A stretch of 52,971 bases of DNA from an uncultured Campylobacter sp. (GCF_938045595.1 NZ_CALIBB010000123.1:1-52971); one strand, 5' to 3'. Positions 9,291 through 18,607 are shown, counted from the first letter of the stretch. A program made the numbers and translations. The notes: generated by a model not told the origin, from the letters alone.

Positions 9291-9344
9291 AAAAGCCCGC
9301 CGTCGCGCTTTAAATTTTACTGCGCGGGGCGGGTCGGCTTTTTT
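9291..9344 (+). terminator. Rho-independent terminator candidate after the GntP permease
   Basis: AAAAGCCCGCC-GTCGCGC can pair imperfectly with GCGCGGGGCGGGTCGGC, followed by TTTTTT. It begins 21 bp after the permease stop codon. It would separate permease and kinase transcripts, or act as a partial terminator between them. Confidence 0.6.
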
Positions 9345-9568
9345 GCTCTAAATTTACACAGCCCCAAGCGCTCTGCCCTCGCCGCTTAAATTCTATCGCG
9401 CGAGCGCGCCTTGCCGTTTAAAACGGCGGCGGTTTAAAATTTTCCTCATTTCCCAATACAGCGACGCGTAAACTCTTCAAAGCTAAATTTAGGGCTAAAT
9501 TTATTAAAATACCAAATTAAAAAGCGGCTTTCGCAATATCCGCGCAAGCCCCGTCTGAAAGGAATTTT

Positions 9569-10705
9569 ATGAAAGTTTTGGTTGTGATCGATTCGTTTAA
9601 AGGCTCTCTTAGCTCGCTTGAGGCGGGCAACGCCGTAAAATCAGGCATCGAAAAGCTAGGCTGCGAGGTGCTCATCAAACCTATCGCAGATGGCGGCGAA
9701 GGAAGCGTTGAAGCCCTTGCCGACGCGCTAAAAGCTAAGTTCATGGACGTTATCGTAGCAAACCCTTTAGGCGAAAAAACGCCCGCGCGCTACGCCTTAA
9801 AAGGCGAGCTAGGCATCTTAGAAATGGCGTCCGCATCAGGTCTGCCACTCATCGAAAAATCGCGCCGTAACCCGCTAAAAACGAGCACTTATGGCTTTGG
9901 CGAGATGATAGCGCATGCGATCGCACACGGCGCGCGAAAGTTTATCATCGGTATCGGTGGAAGTGCTACGAATGATGCGGGCATGGGGATGCTACGCGCG
10001 CTCGGTTTTAAATTTAAAGATGCAAATGGCACAGAGCTTGCGGGAGCGGGCGAGGATCTGATTAAACTCGCCACGATAGATTGCACTTCGGTGCTGCCGC
10101 ATCTTAAAGAGTGTGAGTTTCTTATTGCCTGCGATGTGGATAATCCGCTCTTTGGCGAAAACGGCGCGGCATATATTTACGCTCCGCAAAAGGGCGCGGA
10201 TGCAGCGATGGTAAAGCAGCTCGATGCAGGACTTATAAATTTTGCAAGCGTCGTAAGCAAGCACCTCGGACGCGAGCTTTGGAATAGCCCCGGAGCAGGA
10301 GCTGCCGGCGGGCTAGGCTTTGGCTTTGTGAGCTTTCTAAACGCGACGCTTAAGCCGGGCATCGACATCATCACCGAAGAGATCGGACTGGATCGCGATA
10401 TGAAAGACGCCGAGCTCGTCATCACAGGCGAAGGAAGACTCGATTTTCAAAGCTCGATGGGCAAAACCCCCTGCGGTGTCGCAAAGATTGCCGCTTCCTA
10501 CGGCGTGCCCGTAATCGCGCTGGCAGGCGGCATCTCGCCCTGTGCCGGCGGCTGTAATGAGCGGGGTATAGGCGCATTTTTTTGCATCCTAAACGAACCG
10601 ATGAGCCTTGAGCGCGCGATGGAAAAAGAGACCGCGACACAAAATTTAGCCCGCGTCGCCGAACAAGCGGTGAGATTGTTTCTGCTAGGGCGCAGCGCCA
10701 AATAG
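9569..10705 (+). CDS. glxK: Glycerate kinase (GarK/GlxK family)
   Basis: A 378-residue cytoplasmic kinase of the two-domain GarK/GlxK family. The protein begins MKVLVVIDSFKGSLSSLEA, with later IADGGEGSVEAL, GIGGSATNDAGMGML, NSPGAGAAGGLGFG and ITGEGRLDFQS, all family signatures. It phosphorylates glycerate, usually to 2-phosphoglycerate, which enters lower glycolysis or gluconeogenesis. The length is normal. AAAGGA precedes the ATG. It follows the GntP permease by 299 bp with a terminator between them, so it may have its own promoter. The pairing suggests uptake and use of external glycerate. Confidence 0.95.
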   Translation: MKVLVVIDSFKGSLSSLEAGNAVKSGIEKLGCEVLIKPIADGGEGSVEALADALKAKFMDVIVANPLGEKTPARYALKGELGILEMASASGLPLIEKSRRNPLKTSTYGFGEMIAHAIAHGARKFIIGIGGSATNDAGMGMLRALGFKFKDANGTELAGAGEDLIKLATIDCTSVLPHLKECEFLIACDVDNPLFGENGAAYIYAPQKGADAAMVKQLDAGLINFASVVSKHLGRELWNSPGAGAAGGLGFGFVSFLNATLKPGIDIITEEIGLDRDMKDAELVITGEGRLDFQSSMGKTPCGVAKIAASYGVPVIALAGGISPCAGGCNERGIGAFFCILNEPMSLERAMEKETATQNLARVAEQAVRLFLLGRSAK

Positions 10706-12571
10706 GGATTTTGGACTGAAATTTCAAGACACGGGCGCTAAAGCTTGCAGAGAGTGCAGTGTGTATGCGCGGCAGGTGCGGTCGCTAAATAAGGCGGCGA
10801 CTGCTCGCAACAGACAAGCACGACAAAGTGCGGCAGGAGGCGAGCATGGCGAAGAAGCGAAATTTTATACAGGATAGATTTGTGCGCTTTAAAGGCACGG
10901 CGCAATCTTGACGCAGATGCGGTGATGCGCAGCTTACAAGGCATAAAAATATACGCGAAGAAGCAGGCGAGAGCCACAACGATGGACGTTGGTAAAACGG
11001 CGGCTTGCGGCAAGGATACGGGCTATGACGCGCATGCGCGGCGAGCAAATACCGCGCGCAGTTTACGACGGGAAGCAGAATTTCATCCGCCGCAGACCGC
11101 GGTAAGTAGATAAATTTTGCATTAAAACGTAGCTTTGCTGAAATTCTAGCGCATTTGAAGATACGAAGTGATCGGATGAGAGTTAAGACAGCGGGCGGCT
11201 CGGCGGTGACGTAGCGGCGTGAAATTTTACGGCGCAAAAATTTATTTTGCCGCGCGTTATATACGCAAGGCGCGATCTAAAACTCATTTCCAATCAAGCG
11301 GCTCGCGTACCCTCGCAATACATACCTCAAGGCGTGATTAAAACAGACAGAATTTTAAAATTTATGCCGTATTCGTAGCCTATGGAATTTGCAACGTAAA
11401 TTTAAAAGCAGCGATCCGCCCTATGAAATTCCGTTTCGAATTTTAGCCCGCGATATGTCCATTTTGAGGCAAAAAAAGGCCGCTTAATCGCAAGATCGCG
11501 CTTCTTGCAAAGATGACGGCGACGCATTACTCCGCTCGCTCGCAAAGCTCCTCAGCTTTCCGATGACGCTTTGATGAGGAACGGGCCGTGTCTGCGTAAA
11601 TTCGTATTATTGGGATCGCGGATTTGCTTATCGCTAAATTTAGTGCGGATGCGGTCTCCGTACGCCGCTACGACAGAGCTGGGCTTGCGTTTAAATTTGC
11701 TCCGATCGCGCTGTGTTTTACGATAAAAATTTATGAAATTTCATTTTCGGTCGGCGCCGCAAAATTTTATAAAGCTCCATTTTAAAATTTTCAGCACGGG
11801 CACGTACCGATCAGGTCGTCAAGCTAAAATCAAATCTTAAAATTCTAAGCGGCGAATGCAGAAAACCTTCGCGCTTAGCGCATCTACGGCGACAGTGCGG
11901 GCGCGCTAAATTTATTGCTTTTAGAACGCAAAAGATGCGCAGGCGCGGGCAAAATTTATTGATTTTAGAGTTTAAAGCATCGAATTCGCGCGTCTAGGCT
12001 AAATTTTAAAATTTAAAGCGCGCGACGCTTCGGGCGCATCCACGCGACTGCAAGCGCTCATAAAATTCGCCCGAAGCAAGGTTGTAAAACCGCGGGCGGG
12101 CGCAAAATTTATCGCCGCAAAGATCAAAACCGCGAAAGCAAAAAGGCTCCACGAGCGCTCGCTGCCGCACCCGCCCGAGCAAATTAAAATCACGTGATCC
12201 CGCCTAGCCGGCATACGCGGAGTGCGCCGCTGCGGGCATTTGCACTTAAATCCGGTGCGATCGCAATGCGGTTTAAAACTGCGCCTGCTTAAATTCGCGC
12301 CGTTTCGGTTCGCTCGCAATCACATCTCGCCGCAGTAGCGCTTTAAATTTGCGCCGCCGCGATTTGTGCGCATTCAATCGCTACGACAAGGGTAAAATTT
12401 CAAAATCTAGGTCCATACGCGCCGATTTGCGCGCCCAAAATCGCTCGGATCGAATTTACGCTACCGCAATCCGCGCAGATTAAAGCGCCGCCGCTTAAAA
12501 GCGCAAAATTTACCTCTCAAACGGCGACGCGAAATTTCGCTAAAATTTCATCTCTTAATTCAGCGCGCGAT
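10706..12571. other. 1.87-kb region without a recognisable gene
   Basis: The gap lies between glxK (plus) and the 3' end of the exonuclease gene (minus), so it is a convergent gap needing no promoters. I translated parts of it in several frames and found only short Arg/Ala/Cys-rich frames with no motif. The sequence alternates GC-rich blocks with AAATTT-type words. A small hairpin (AAAGCT-CCTC-AGCTTT, 11544-11559) sits inside a stretch with two ATGACG words. It could be a decayed gene region; I cannot name an ancestor. Confidence 0.5.
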
Positions 12572-13378
12572 TTATAAAATTTCGCCCTCGCCGCGCCCCG
12601 AAATCTGCGGCTTAGGCAGCGCCAGGCTCTTTGCGGTCTTACTAAAAAGTATCAGGTCTTCGGTGCTTTGCACGCTCCACGGCAGGCGCGAGAGCGCGAA
12701 TTTGAAAATTTCAAAGCAGGAAACGGCGTCGCTAAATGCGCGGTGGTGGACGTTTTGTACGCCTAAAAGCTCTTTTAACGAGCCGAGCCCGTATCTTTGC
12801 GCCTCGATCGTGCGGCGCGCGAGCTCGACGGTGCAGAGCCTGCGATTTAAAAGCATTCCAAAGCCGCATTTTTGCAGGCTCGCGTCGATGAAGCCGTAGT
12901 CAAATTTGACGTTGTGCGCCACAAAAACGCTATCGCCCAAAAATAACCTAAACCGCTCCAGCACGCTAGCTAGCGGCGGTGCGCCCACAAGATCGTCCGC
13001 GCGGATACCGGTAAGCTCCGTGATATTTTCGGGCACGACGGGCGCATAAACGAAGCTTTCAAAGCGATCCAGCTCCTGCGTGCCGCGCGTTTTTATCGCG
13101 CCGATTTCGATGATCTGGCCGTTTGAGAGCCCGCCGTTCGTCTCTATATCTACGAAGCAAAAAATTTCATCCGAAATATCCGTCTCGCGGGTTTTGAGCG
13201 TGATTTTGCCGTTGTCGAGTTTTATTATCTCTATGCCCAGCGCCCGCCACATCGAGAGGTCTTTTGGCTCGAAAAGCTCGGTAATTTCGGCAATATCGCT
13301 TGCTTTTGAGATAAAATCGTAATAATTTATGCTCTTTTGAGCCAGTAAATTTATGAGATTTTCGATTCTATGCGTCAA
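12572..13378 (-). CDS. DnaQ-like 3'-5' exonuclease (DEDDh family)
   Basis: A 268-residue protein with a DEDDh exonuclease domain from about residue 72 to 230: FVDIETNGG supplies D77 and E79, HNVKFDYGF supplies D160, and HHRAFSDA supplies H212 and D217. This is the fold of the DNA polymerase III epsilon subunit; the roughly 70-residue N-terminal extension is unlike E. coli epsilon, so proofreading versus a repair or trimming role is open. The start is a TTG at 13378 with AGGGG just upstream. It lies 21 bp downstream of rpe on the same strand, a pairing I also recall in C. jejuni. Confidence 0.87.
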   Translation of the reverse strand: MTHRIENLINLLAQKSINYYDFISKASDIAEITELFEPKDLSMWRALGIEIIKLDNGKITLKTRETDISDEIFCFVDIETNGGLSNGQIIEIGAIKTRGTQELDRFESFVYAPVVPENITELTGIRADDLVGAPPLASVLERFRLFLGDSVFVAHNVKFDYGFIDASLQKCGFGMLLNRRLCTVELARRTIEAQRYGLGSLKELLGVQNVHHRAFSDAVSCFEIFKFALSRLPWSVQSTEDLILFSKTAKSLALPKPQISGRGEGEIL

Positions 13379-13399
13379 AATTTTACCCCTGTGCCGCGC

Positions 13400-14041
13400 C
13401 TAAATTTTAAGCGCACGGATCGCCTCCGCGTAGTCGTTTGAAGAAAATATGTAATTGCCCGCTACCACGACGTCGGCGCCGGCTTCATCGATATCTGCGA
13501 TATTTAGCCCGTTTACGCCGCCGTCGACCTCAATGAGGCATTTTGCGCCTTTGCGATCGATCAGCTCGCGCAGCTGCTTAATTTTCTCAAGCGCCGAGGG
13601 GATAAATTTCTGCCCGCCAAAACCTGGATTGACGCTCATCAAAAGCACCATATCGACCTCGCCCAAGATAAACTCCAGCGCGCTAAGCGGAGTGTGCGGA
13701 TTTAGCACGACTGCGGGCGAGACGCCGCTGCGGCGGATATGATCTATGAGGCGCAGCGGATGGGTCTCCTCCTCGATGTGAAAGCTAAGAAATTTCGGCT
13801 TTAGCGGCAAAAAAAGATCGACGAAAAACGGCACGTTTTTAACCATCAGATGGATGTCTAAAGGCTTGCTGCTCGCCTTTGCCGCGGCGCTTGCTACAAG
13901 CGGTCCGATCGTGAGATTGGGTACGAAATGTCCGTCCATCACGTCTACATGAATGAGATCGGCGCCCGCTTCGCAGACTGCGCGAATTTCCTCCGCGAGC
14001 CTGCCGAAATCCGCCGATAAAATGCTGGGTGCGACATACAT
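13400..14041 (-). CDS. rpe: Ribulose-phosphate 3-epimerase
   Basis: A 213-residue TIM-barrel enzyme interconverting D-ribulose 5-phosphate and D-xylulose 5-phosphate in the non-oxidative pentose phosphate pathway. Signatures are VAPSILSADFGRLAEE at the N terminus, HVDVMDGHFVPNLTIGP with the metal-binding His and Asp, SVNPGFGGQKF and EVDGGVN for the phosphate site. The length is typical. AAGGAA precedes the ATG. It is the first gene of a two-gene minus-strand unit with the exonuclease and is divergent from rpmB. Confidence 0.96.
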   Translation of the reverse strand: MYVAPSILSADFGRLAEEIRAVCEAGADLIHVDVMDGHFVPNLTIGPLVASAAAKASSKPLDIHLMVKNVPFFVDLFLPLKPKFLSFHIEEETHPLRLIDHIRRSGVSPAVVLNPHTPLSALEFILGEVDMVLLMSVNPGFGGQKFIPSALEKIKQLRELIDRKGAKCLIEVDGGVNGLNIADIDEAGADVVVAGNYIFSSNDYAEAIRALKI

Positions 14042-14148
14042 TAAGATTCCTTTAAAATTTCAAGATGCGAAATTTTACTTAGTTTTGTCATAAATTTCGC
14101 TAAATTTAAACCGCAGCGGATTTTAAGCATAATTTGAAATTTTTTCGC

Positions 14149-14154
14149 TATAAT
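14149..14154 (+). promoter_or_regulatory. Candidate -10 box of rpmB
   Basis: TATAAT preceded by a T-rich stretch, 32 bp upstream of the rpmB ATG, in the 144-bp divergent gap between rpe and rpmB. Confidence 0.6.
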
Positions 14155-14185
14155 CACCATTTATTTTAATCATCAAGGATTTATT

Positions 14186-14377
14186 ATGGCAAGAAGATGC
14201 GCAATCACCGGCAAAGGTGCGATGGTAGGCAATAACGTTAGCCACGCAAATAACAGAACCAAAAAGAAATTCCAGGTCAATCTACGCACCATCCGCGTTC
14301 AGCTAGAAGACGGCTCAACCAGACGAATCAAAGTCGCCGCCTCAACTCTACGAACTATGAAAAAACAATCAAAATAA
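14186..14377 (+). CDS. rpmB: 50S ribosomal protein L28
   Basis: A 63-residue basic protein beginning [29 protein letters not shown], the L28 signature, and ending in a basic tail. It is a structural component of the large ribosomal subunit. AAGGA lies before the ATG. It is followed after 18 bp by the potassium channel gene; a 13-bp inverted repeat spans the gap. Confidence 0.97.
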   Translation: MARRCAITGKGAMVGNNVSHANNRTKKKFQVNLRTIRVQLEDGSTRRIKVAASTLRTMKKQSK

Positions 14378-14390
14378 CCTCTTAAAGAGG
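14378..14390 (+). repeat. Inverted repeat overlapping the ribosome site of the K+ channel gene
   Basis: CCTCTT-A-AAGAGG is a perfect 6-bp inverted repeat starting just after the rpmB stop codon. Its right arm contains the AGAGG ribosome-binding sequence of the next gene, so folding could reduce its translation. The one-base spacer is too tight for a full stem; three to four pairs could form. Confidence 0.5.
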
Positions 14391-14395
14391 AATTT

Positions 14396-15526
14396 ATGTC
14401 TGTTTTGGACAAGATCAAGCGATTCCTCGACTGGTCCGGCTCGACTAAGCCGGACATCAACCTCTACACAGAAATTTACGACCAGCTACGTCCTTTTCGC
14501 TTACCGCTTATAACCATTGTGCTGATGATGCTAATCGGCACATTAGGCTATGTCTTTATAGCGGGCTTTTCGCTCGTGGATGCCTTTTATCAGGCGGGTA
14601 TGACCTTCACGACGGTAGGCTTTACCGAAGTAGCGCCGATATCGCCCGCAGGTAGAATTTTTACCGTCTTATTCATCCTCATGGGCTTTGGAACCTTTTC
14701 GTTTTGCCTGGGCGTCGTCGTCGAGGTCATAAAAAACGGCAAACTTCAAAATTTACTTAGGGAACAACGAATGATCAATAACATCGCAAGGCTCAAAAAC
14801 CACTACATTATCTGTTACAACAACATCTACTGCGCTGAGCTTGCCAAGCAGTTTCGCGAAAACCACCTACCCTTCGTGGTGATCGATCCAGATCCGAATT
14901 TAGCCAAAATCGCCGAGGAAAACCGCTACCCCTACTTCATCGTAGGCGAGCCGCACGTGGAAACCACGATGCTAAAAGCCCACCTCTCATCGGCCAAATG
15001 CGTCATCACCTTGGCTTCAAATTTAGCCGATAATATCGCAATAATCTCGCTGGTGCGCCTATACGAAAAGGAGCTTGGTCGCATCACTCCCTACTTCATC
15101 ATGGCAAATAGCAATGATGACAGCGACACGCAGAGGCTAAAAAAACTCGGCGCAAATTCTATCGTCTCGCCGTCCAAACTCGCGGCACAAAGGCTCTCTG
15201 CGATCAGCGTGCGCCCCGATATGGAAAACATTTTGGAGCGATTTTTGTATAAAAAGGACTCTCTCATTGATATCGAAGAGATCACGGTGCCCGATTTTTC
15301 GTGGATCCGCTTCAAGCGCCTAAAAGAAACTCGCTTGCGCGATTTTACAAACGCCGACGTCGTGGGAATCAAAGAGCCCAACAGCCGCTTTATCCCGATG
15401 CCAGATGGCGACTACCTCATCGGTACTGGGGTGAAATTTTTAGTCATCGGCACGGCAGAGGGCATCCGCAACACTAAAAAACTCATCCGCAGCAAATACA
15501 AGCCACAGGAGATGAGATATGTTTAA
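14396..15526 (+). CDS. Two-TM potassium channel with RCK/TrkA-N domain
   Basis: A 376-residue inner-membrane protein. Helices at about 36-57 and 88-110 flank a pore loop with the filter-like sequence TTVGFTE (72-78). A Rossmann-type RCK (TrkA-N) domain starts near residue 132 (HYIICYNNIYCAELAKQF) and a TrkA-C-like domain closes the protein. This is the MthK/Kch plan, passing K+ under cytoplasmic ligand control. The filter reads TVGFT rather than the classical TVGYG, and the RCK nucleotide motif is CYNNIYCAE rather than GxGxxG, so selectivity and ligand may differ. The gene lies between rpmB and argJ and overlaps argJ by 8 bp, an unusual operon partner. Confidence 0.88.
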   Translation: MSVLDKIKRFLDWSGSTKPDINLYTEIYDQLRPFRLPLITIVLMMLIGTLGYVFIAGFSLVDAFYQAGMTFTTVGFTEVAPISPAGRIFTVLFILMGFGTFSFCLGVVVEVIKNGKLQNLLREQRMINNIARLKNHYIICYNNIYCAELAKQFRENHLPFVVIDPDPNLAKIAEENRYPYFIVGEPHVETTMLKAHLSSAKCVITLASNLADNIAIISLVRLYEKELGRITPYFIMANSNDDSDTQRLKKLGANSIVSPSKLAAQRLSAISVRPDMENILERFLYKKDSLIDIEEITVPDFSWIRFKRLKETRLRDFTNADVVGIKEPNSRFIPMPDGDYLIGTGVKFLVIGTAEGIRNTKKLIRSKYKPQEMRYV

Positions 15527-16712
15527 AATAACTAAGCTTGAGGGCGGTTTGCAAAACGTCGAAGGCTTTTATTTCGACGGCATGAATTCGGGCTTTAAAA
15601 AAGAGGGGAACGATCTGGGATTTATCCGCGCGGACGAGCCCTTTGCCGTAAGCGCGATCTTTACGAGCAATAAATTTCAAGCCGCGCCGATTAGGCATTT
15701 CAAAAGGGCGCAAGAGCGCGCGGGCGGGGAGCTTAAAACAAATTTTATCCTCGTAAATTCTAAAAACGCAAACTCGATGACCGGGGAGCAAGGAATCGCC
15801 GATATCGATGAAATTTTTAGCGAGCTTGGCAAAAAGACCGCTCTGATAAACCCCGTCATGAGCTCCACCGGCGTCATCGGATACCGCCTTAAAAAGGAAA
15901 AAATTATCGCCGCCGCGCAAAATTTTAACCTCTCGGCACGAAACTCGGACGCCCTAGCCACCGCCATTATGACGACAGATACGATAAAAAAGGAGCTTGC
16001 ATATGAAATTTCTTTAGAAAACGGCGAGAAATTTCACATCGCGGCCGTTTGCAAGGGCGCAGGTATGATCAATCCCGCGCTTGCGACCATGCTCTGCTTC
16101 GTCCTAACTGACGCAAAAATACCGCGCGCGGATATGGACGAGCTACTACAAAAGGCGGCGGAGCAGAGCTTCAACACCGTAAGCGTCGACGGTGACACCT
16201 CCACCAACGATACGATTATGCTCTGCAGTAGCGCCAAATGCGCCTACGAAAAGAATGCTTTCGCCTCCGCGCTAAACGCCCTGACGCGCGAGCTTGCGCT
16301 AATGCTTGTAAAAGACGGCGAAGGCGCAACCAAGCTGGTGCGATTTAGGGTAAGCGGTGCCGCAAACGCCCAGGATGCCCGCAGGGCGGCAAAGGCGCTA
16401 AGCAATTCGCCGCTTGTTAAAACGGCGATCTTCGGCGAAGATCCGAATTGGGGTCGCATAGCCTCCACCATAGGCGCCTGCGGTATCGAATGCGACGAAG
16501 AAAAGCTGCGTATCAAATACGACAACGTGCTGCTTTATGATGCGCAAAATCGCGAGCTGGACGCCGCGCGCGAGGCTGCGGCTCACGCCGTAATGCAGCA
16601 AAAAAGCTTTACGATCTGGTGCGATTTAGGGCTCGGAGAGGGCGAGTTTAGCGCGTACGGCTGCGATCTTAGCTACGACTACGTAAAAATCAACGCCGAT
16701 TATAGATCATAA
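15519..16712 (+). CDS. argJ: ArgJ ornithine/glutamate acetyltransferase
   Basis: A 397-residue enzyme of arginine synthesis that moves the acetyl group from N-acetylornithine to glutamate, making the pathway cyclic, and in some bacteria also uses acetyl-CoA. It is made as a proenzyme that cuts itself before a Thr nucleophile; here KGAGMINPALATML gives Ala189/Thr190. Other signatures are STGVIGYRL and SVDGDTSTNDT. The length is normal. The start ATG overlaps the end of the channel gene by 8 bp and has AGGAG upstream, so it is probably translated from the same message. Whether it is mono- or bifunctional cannot be read from sequence. Confidence 0.95.
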   Translation: MFKITKLEGGLQNVEGFYFDGMNSGFKKEGNDLGFIRADEPFAVSAIFTSNKFQAAPIRHFKRAQERAGGELKTNFILVNSKNANSMTGEQGIADIDEIFSELGKKTALINPVMSSTGVIGYRLKKEKIIAAAQNFNLSARNSDALATAIMTTDTIKKELAYEISLENGEKFHIAAVCKGAGMINPALATMLCFVLTDAKIPRADMDELLQKAAEQSFNTVSVDGDTSTNDTIMLCSSAKCAYEKNAFASALNALTRELALMLVKDGEGATKLVRFRVSGAANAQDARRAAKALSNSPLVKTAIFGEDPNWGRIASTIGACGIECDEEKLRIKYDNVLLYDAQNRELDAAREAAAHAVMQQKSFTIWCDLGLGEGEFSAYGCDLSYDYVKINADYRS

Positions 16713-16768
16713 AGATTCACAGCTTACTCTTTCATAATAAAAATCTCGTCTCGAAAATAGCGAATAGC

Positions 16769-16790
16769 AGCAGGGCTTTAAAGCTCTGCT
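16769..16790 (+). terminator. Hairpin after argJ, possible terminator
   Basis: AGCAGGGCTT and AAGCTCTGCT pair with a single G-U wobble around a tiny loop, 57 bp past the argJ stop codon, followed by an A/T-rich stretch without a strong T-run. Confidence 0.45.
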
Positions 16791-16927
16791 CTTAAAATTT
16801 TATCATTTAAATTTGCCTGTTTTAAATTTTTAAAGGCTAAAAATTTTACCTCTTAAAATCTGGAATCTCATGCGTGAAATTCAGTCTAAATTCGATAGCT
16901 GAAATTAGGTTTTAAGCGCTTTATTGA

Positions 16928-16933
16928 TATACT
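16928..16933 (+). promoter_or_regulatory. Candidate -10 box for the YdcH-like gene
   Basis: TATACT, 28 bp upstream of the ATG at 16961. Confidence 0.4.
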
Positions 16934-16960
16934 TAAATAAATTTTTCAAAGGAGTAAAGC

Positions 16961-17191
16961 ATGTTTCATGAATACAGAGATTTAATCACTGAGTTAAAAG
17001 GCAAAAACGCGCGATTTGATTCGCTTTTTGAGAAGCACGATGAGCTGGATCACAAGATCGCCGACGCACAAGCCGGCAGAGTGCATATGAGCGATCTGGA
17101 GATCGATGCGATGAAGAAGGAAAAGCTTCGCATAAAAGATGAGCTAGGCACCCTGCTAGCGCAATATAAAGCCGAAAAGGCAGATAAATAA
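16961..17191 (+). CDS. YdcH/DUF465-family small protein
   Basis: A 76-residue, highly charged, helical protein. FHEYRDLITELKGKNARFDSLFEKHDELDHKIADAQ followed by EIDAMKKEKLRIKDEL matches the YdcH (DUF465) family, small cytoplasmic proteins that form a helical hairpin or coiled coil. The function is unknown in the family. AAAGGAG precedes the ATG by a good distance, and a TATACT lies upstream, so it appears to be a separate transcript. Confidence 0.85.
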   Translation: MFHEYRDLITELKGKNARFDSLFEKHDELDHKIADAQAGRVHMSDLEIDAMKKEKLRIKDELGTLLAQYKAEKADK

Positions 17192-17195
17192 AGTT

Positions 17196-17253
17196 GCTTG
17201 CGGCGAAATTAAGATTCAGCAGAGTGCTAGCAAGGCTTATTTCGCCGCCAAGC
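17196..17253 (+). terminator. Hairpin after the YdcH-like gene, possible terminator
   Basis: GCTTGCGGCGAAAT (17196-17209) pairs with ATTTCGCCGCCAAGC (17239-17253), with one bulged base and a 29-nt loop, directly after the stop codon. TTTAAT follows rather than a full T-run. The stem is strong, the terminator role only probable. Confidence 0.45.
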
Positions 17254-18032
17254 TTTAATCCGCGTTTAGAATTTTTTAATCGTAATAAGTTTAGCCGCTT
17301 AAATTTGCCGCGCGCGATAGAGATATTAAAACAGCGCGCCAAAATGAGTTAAAATTTATATCGCACGCTTCACCATATTGACACCACTAAATAATTTTTA
17401 CGTATCGGCTACATCACTGCATATACCAACAATGCGGTATTAGCGCAATCAAATATAATTCGTTACGGCTCTCTATCGCCCTTTCCGCTTCCAAAAATAT
17501 CTCTTGCTGAATGCGTTTTGCGCTGTAGCGCCTTGCAGCCTGGCTCTTAAATTTTACTTTGCAGCGAGCATTTTCTAGTAAATTTCAAATCTTGCGTTTT
17601 GCTTGTTGCAGGCGCAATACCTATTTTTAAAATTCCGCATTTCGAAGGAATCTAAAGTAGCGCTAGAATTTTAAATTCCCGTTCGCGCTAACCGCTAAAT
17701 TTCAAATTCGCAGACTCCGACCAAGCGCTAGTTTATGCTAGAGCCTGCTTTAATCTCTTCAAAGAATTTAGCCAAGCTTGCTTATTTTAACCCGCTTCGT
17801 TGAGCTTTAAAAATTTAGATTATTTCTTTGATCGTATCGGATAATGCCTGCCGCCACGGAATTGCTCAAGCCACCCTATTTGCTATATGCGCAATTAAAA
17901 GCGGCGCTAACGCGGAATTAAATAGTATAAGTGAAATCTGTAAAAGGTGTGAAATTTAATCATAGAATTTTAAGCGCCAAGAATTTGCGATAGAATTTCG
18001 CCGCGCAAATCAAATCCCAAAGCTAGCCTAGC
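17254..18032. other. Intergenic, nothing recognised
   Basis: About 780 bp between the hairpin and the 3' end of the minus-strand gene ending at 18033. No frame of useful length with a start and ribosome site was found, and no RNA gene was recognised. The region is convergent. Confidence 0.5.
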
Positions 18033-18473
18033 CTACTCGAAAACCTTCGCTTCTAAGCCATGTAGCCTTTGCAAGCCGATATCGATATATTCGTTAAGCT
18101 TCTCATTATTTTCCAGCAATTTGTCGTAATAACTCTTGGCTCTTTCTCTCGCGGTCGCATCAGGCTCGATATACTTTAGCCCGCTTTTGAAAAATCCTTT
18201 GGATTCCACAAAATAGATCGAGTGGATCTTCTCGCAGTGCGATAGCCCTGCTTCAGTGTAGTTTAAAATCGATTCGTACGCGATGTTGCCTAACAGCTCT
18301 TGCAGTCTATTTGCGGGATTTTTGAAAAACTCGGCGAACTCCTTATACGGCGTAAAAACCTGATCCAGGTTTTTCATCGCATCGCCGTAGATACCCTTTT
18401 TCAGGCGAAACATCGTCATTTCTTGAGAACTTACAAACTTCTCTATTGCTTTTATCGTATCGTTTTTATTCAC
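18033..18473 (-). CDS. Hypothetical helical protein, 146 aa
   Basis: The start is a GTG at 18473 with AAGGG eight bases upstream. The product is charged and helical, without signal peptide, membrane segment or cysteine pairs beyond isolated residues. I do not recognise the family. The balanced composition, the ribosome site and the length support a real gene. It lies downstream of the Fur-family gene on the same strand after a gap of 134 bp, so it may share that transcript, but nothing in its sequence links it to metals. Confidence 0.65.
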   Translation of the reverse strand: MNKNDTIKAIEKFVSSQEMTMFRLKKGIYGDAMKNLDQVFTPYKEFAEFFKNPANRLQELLGNIAYESILNYTEAGLSHCEKIHSIYFVESKGFFKSGLKYIEPDATARERAKSYYDKLLENNEKLNEYIDIGLQRLHGLEAKVFE

Positions 18474-18607
18474 TGAATTTTCCCTTTTAAAATATGAAAC
18501 GCTCGGATTATATCGTTTGTTTTATAAAAATCCGTTAAAAATCGGTTAAATTTTGCCCTAGCGTTTTAGCTAAGTTTCTTTGAGCGCTTTTTATTAAATT
18601 TCCCGCC

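Noticed and set aside
10785..11237. Minus-strand frame of 150 codons
   Set aside because: Arg/Ser/Cys/Leu-rich translation without motif, no convincing ribosome site, and competing frames of similar length on both strands.
11500..11580. Dispersed palindromic (REP-like) element
   Set aside because: Two ATGACG words are direct rather than inverted, and only a 6-bp hairpin lies between them; no second copy was noticed in the window.
11999..12319. Minus-strand frame of 106 codons
   Set aside because: Composition follows GC-rich noncoding DNA; no motif and no ribosome site.
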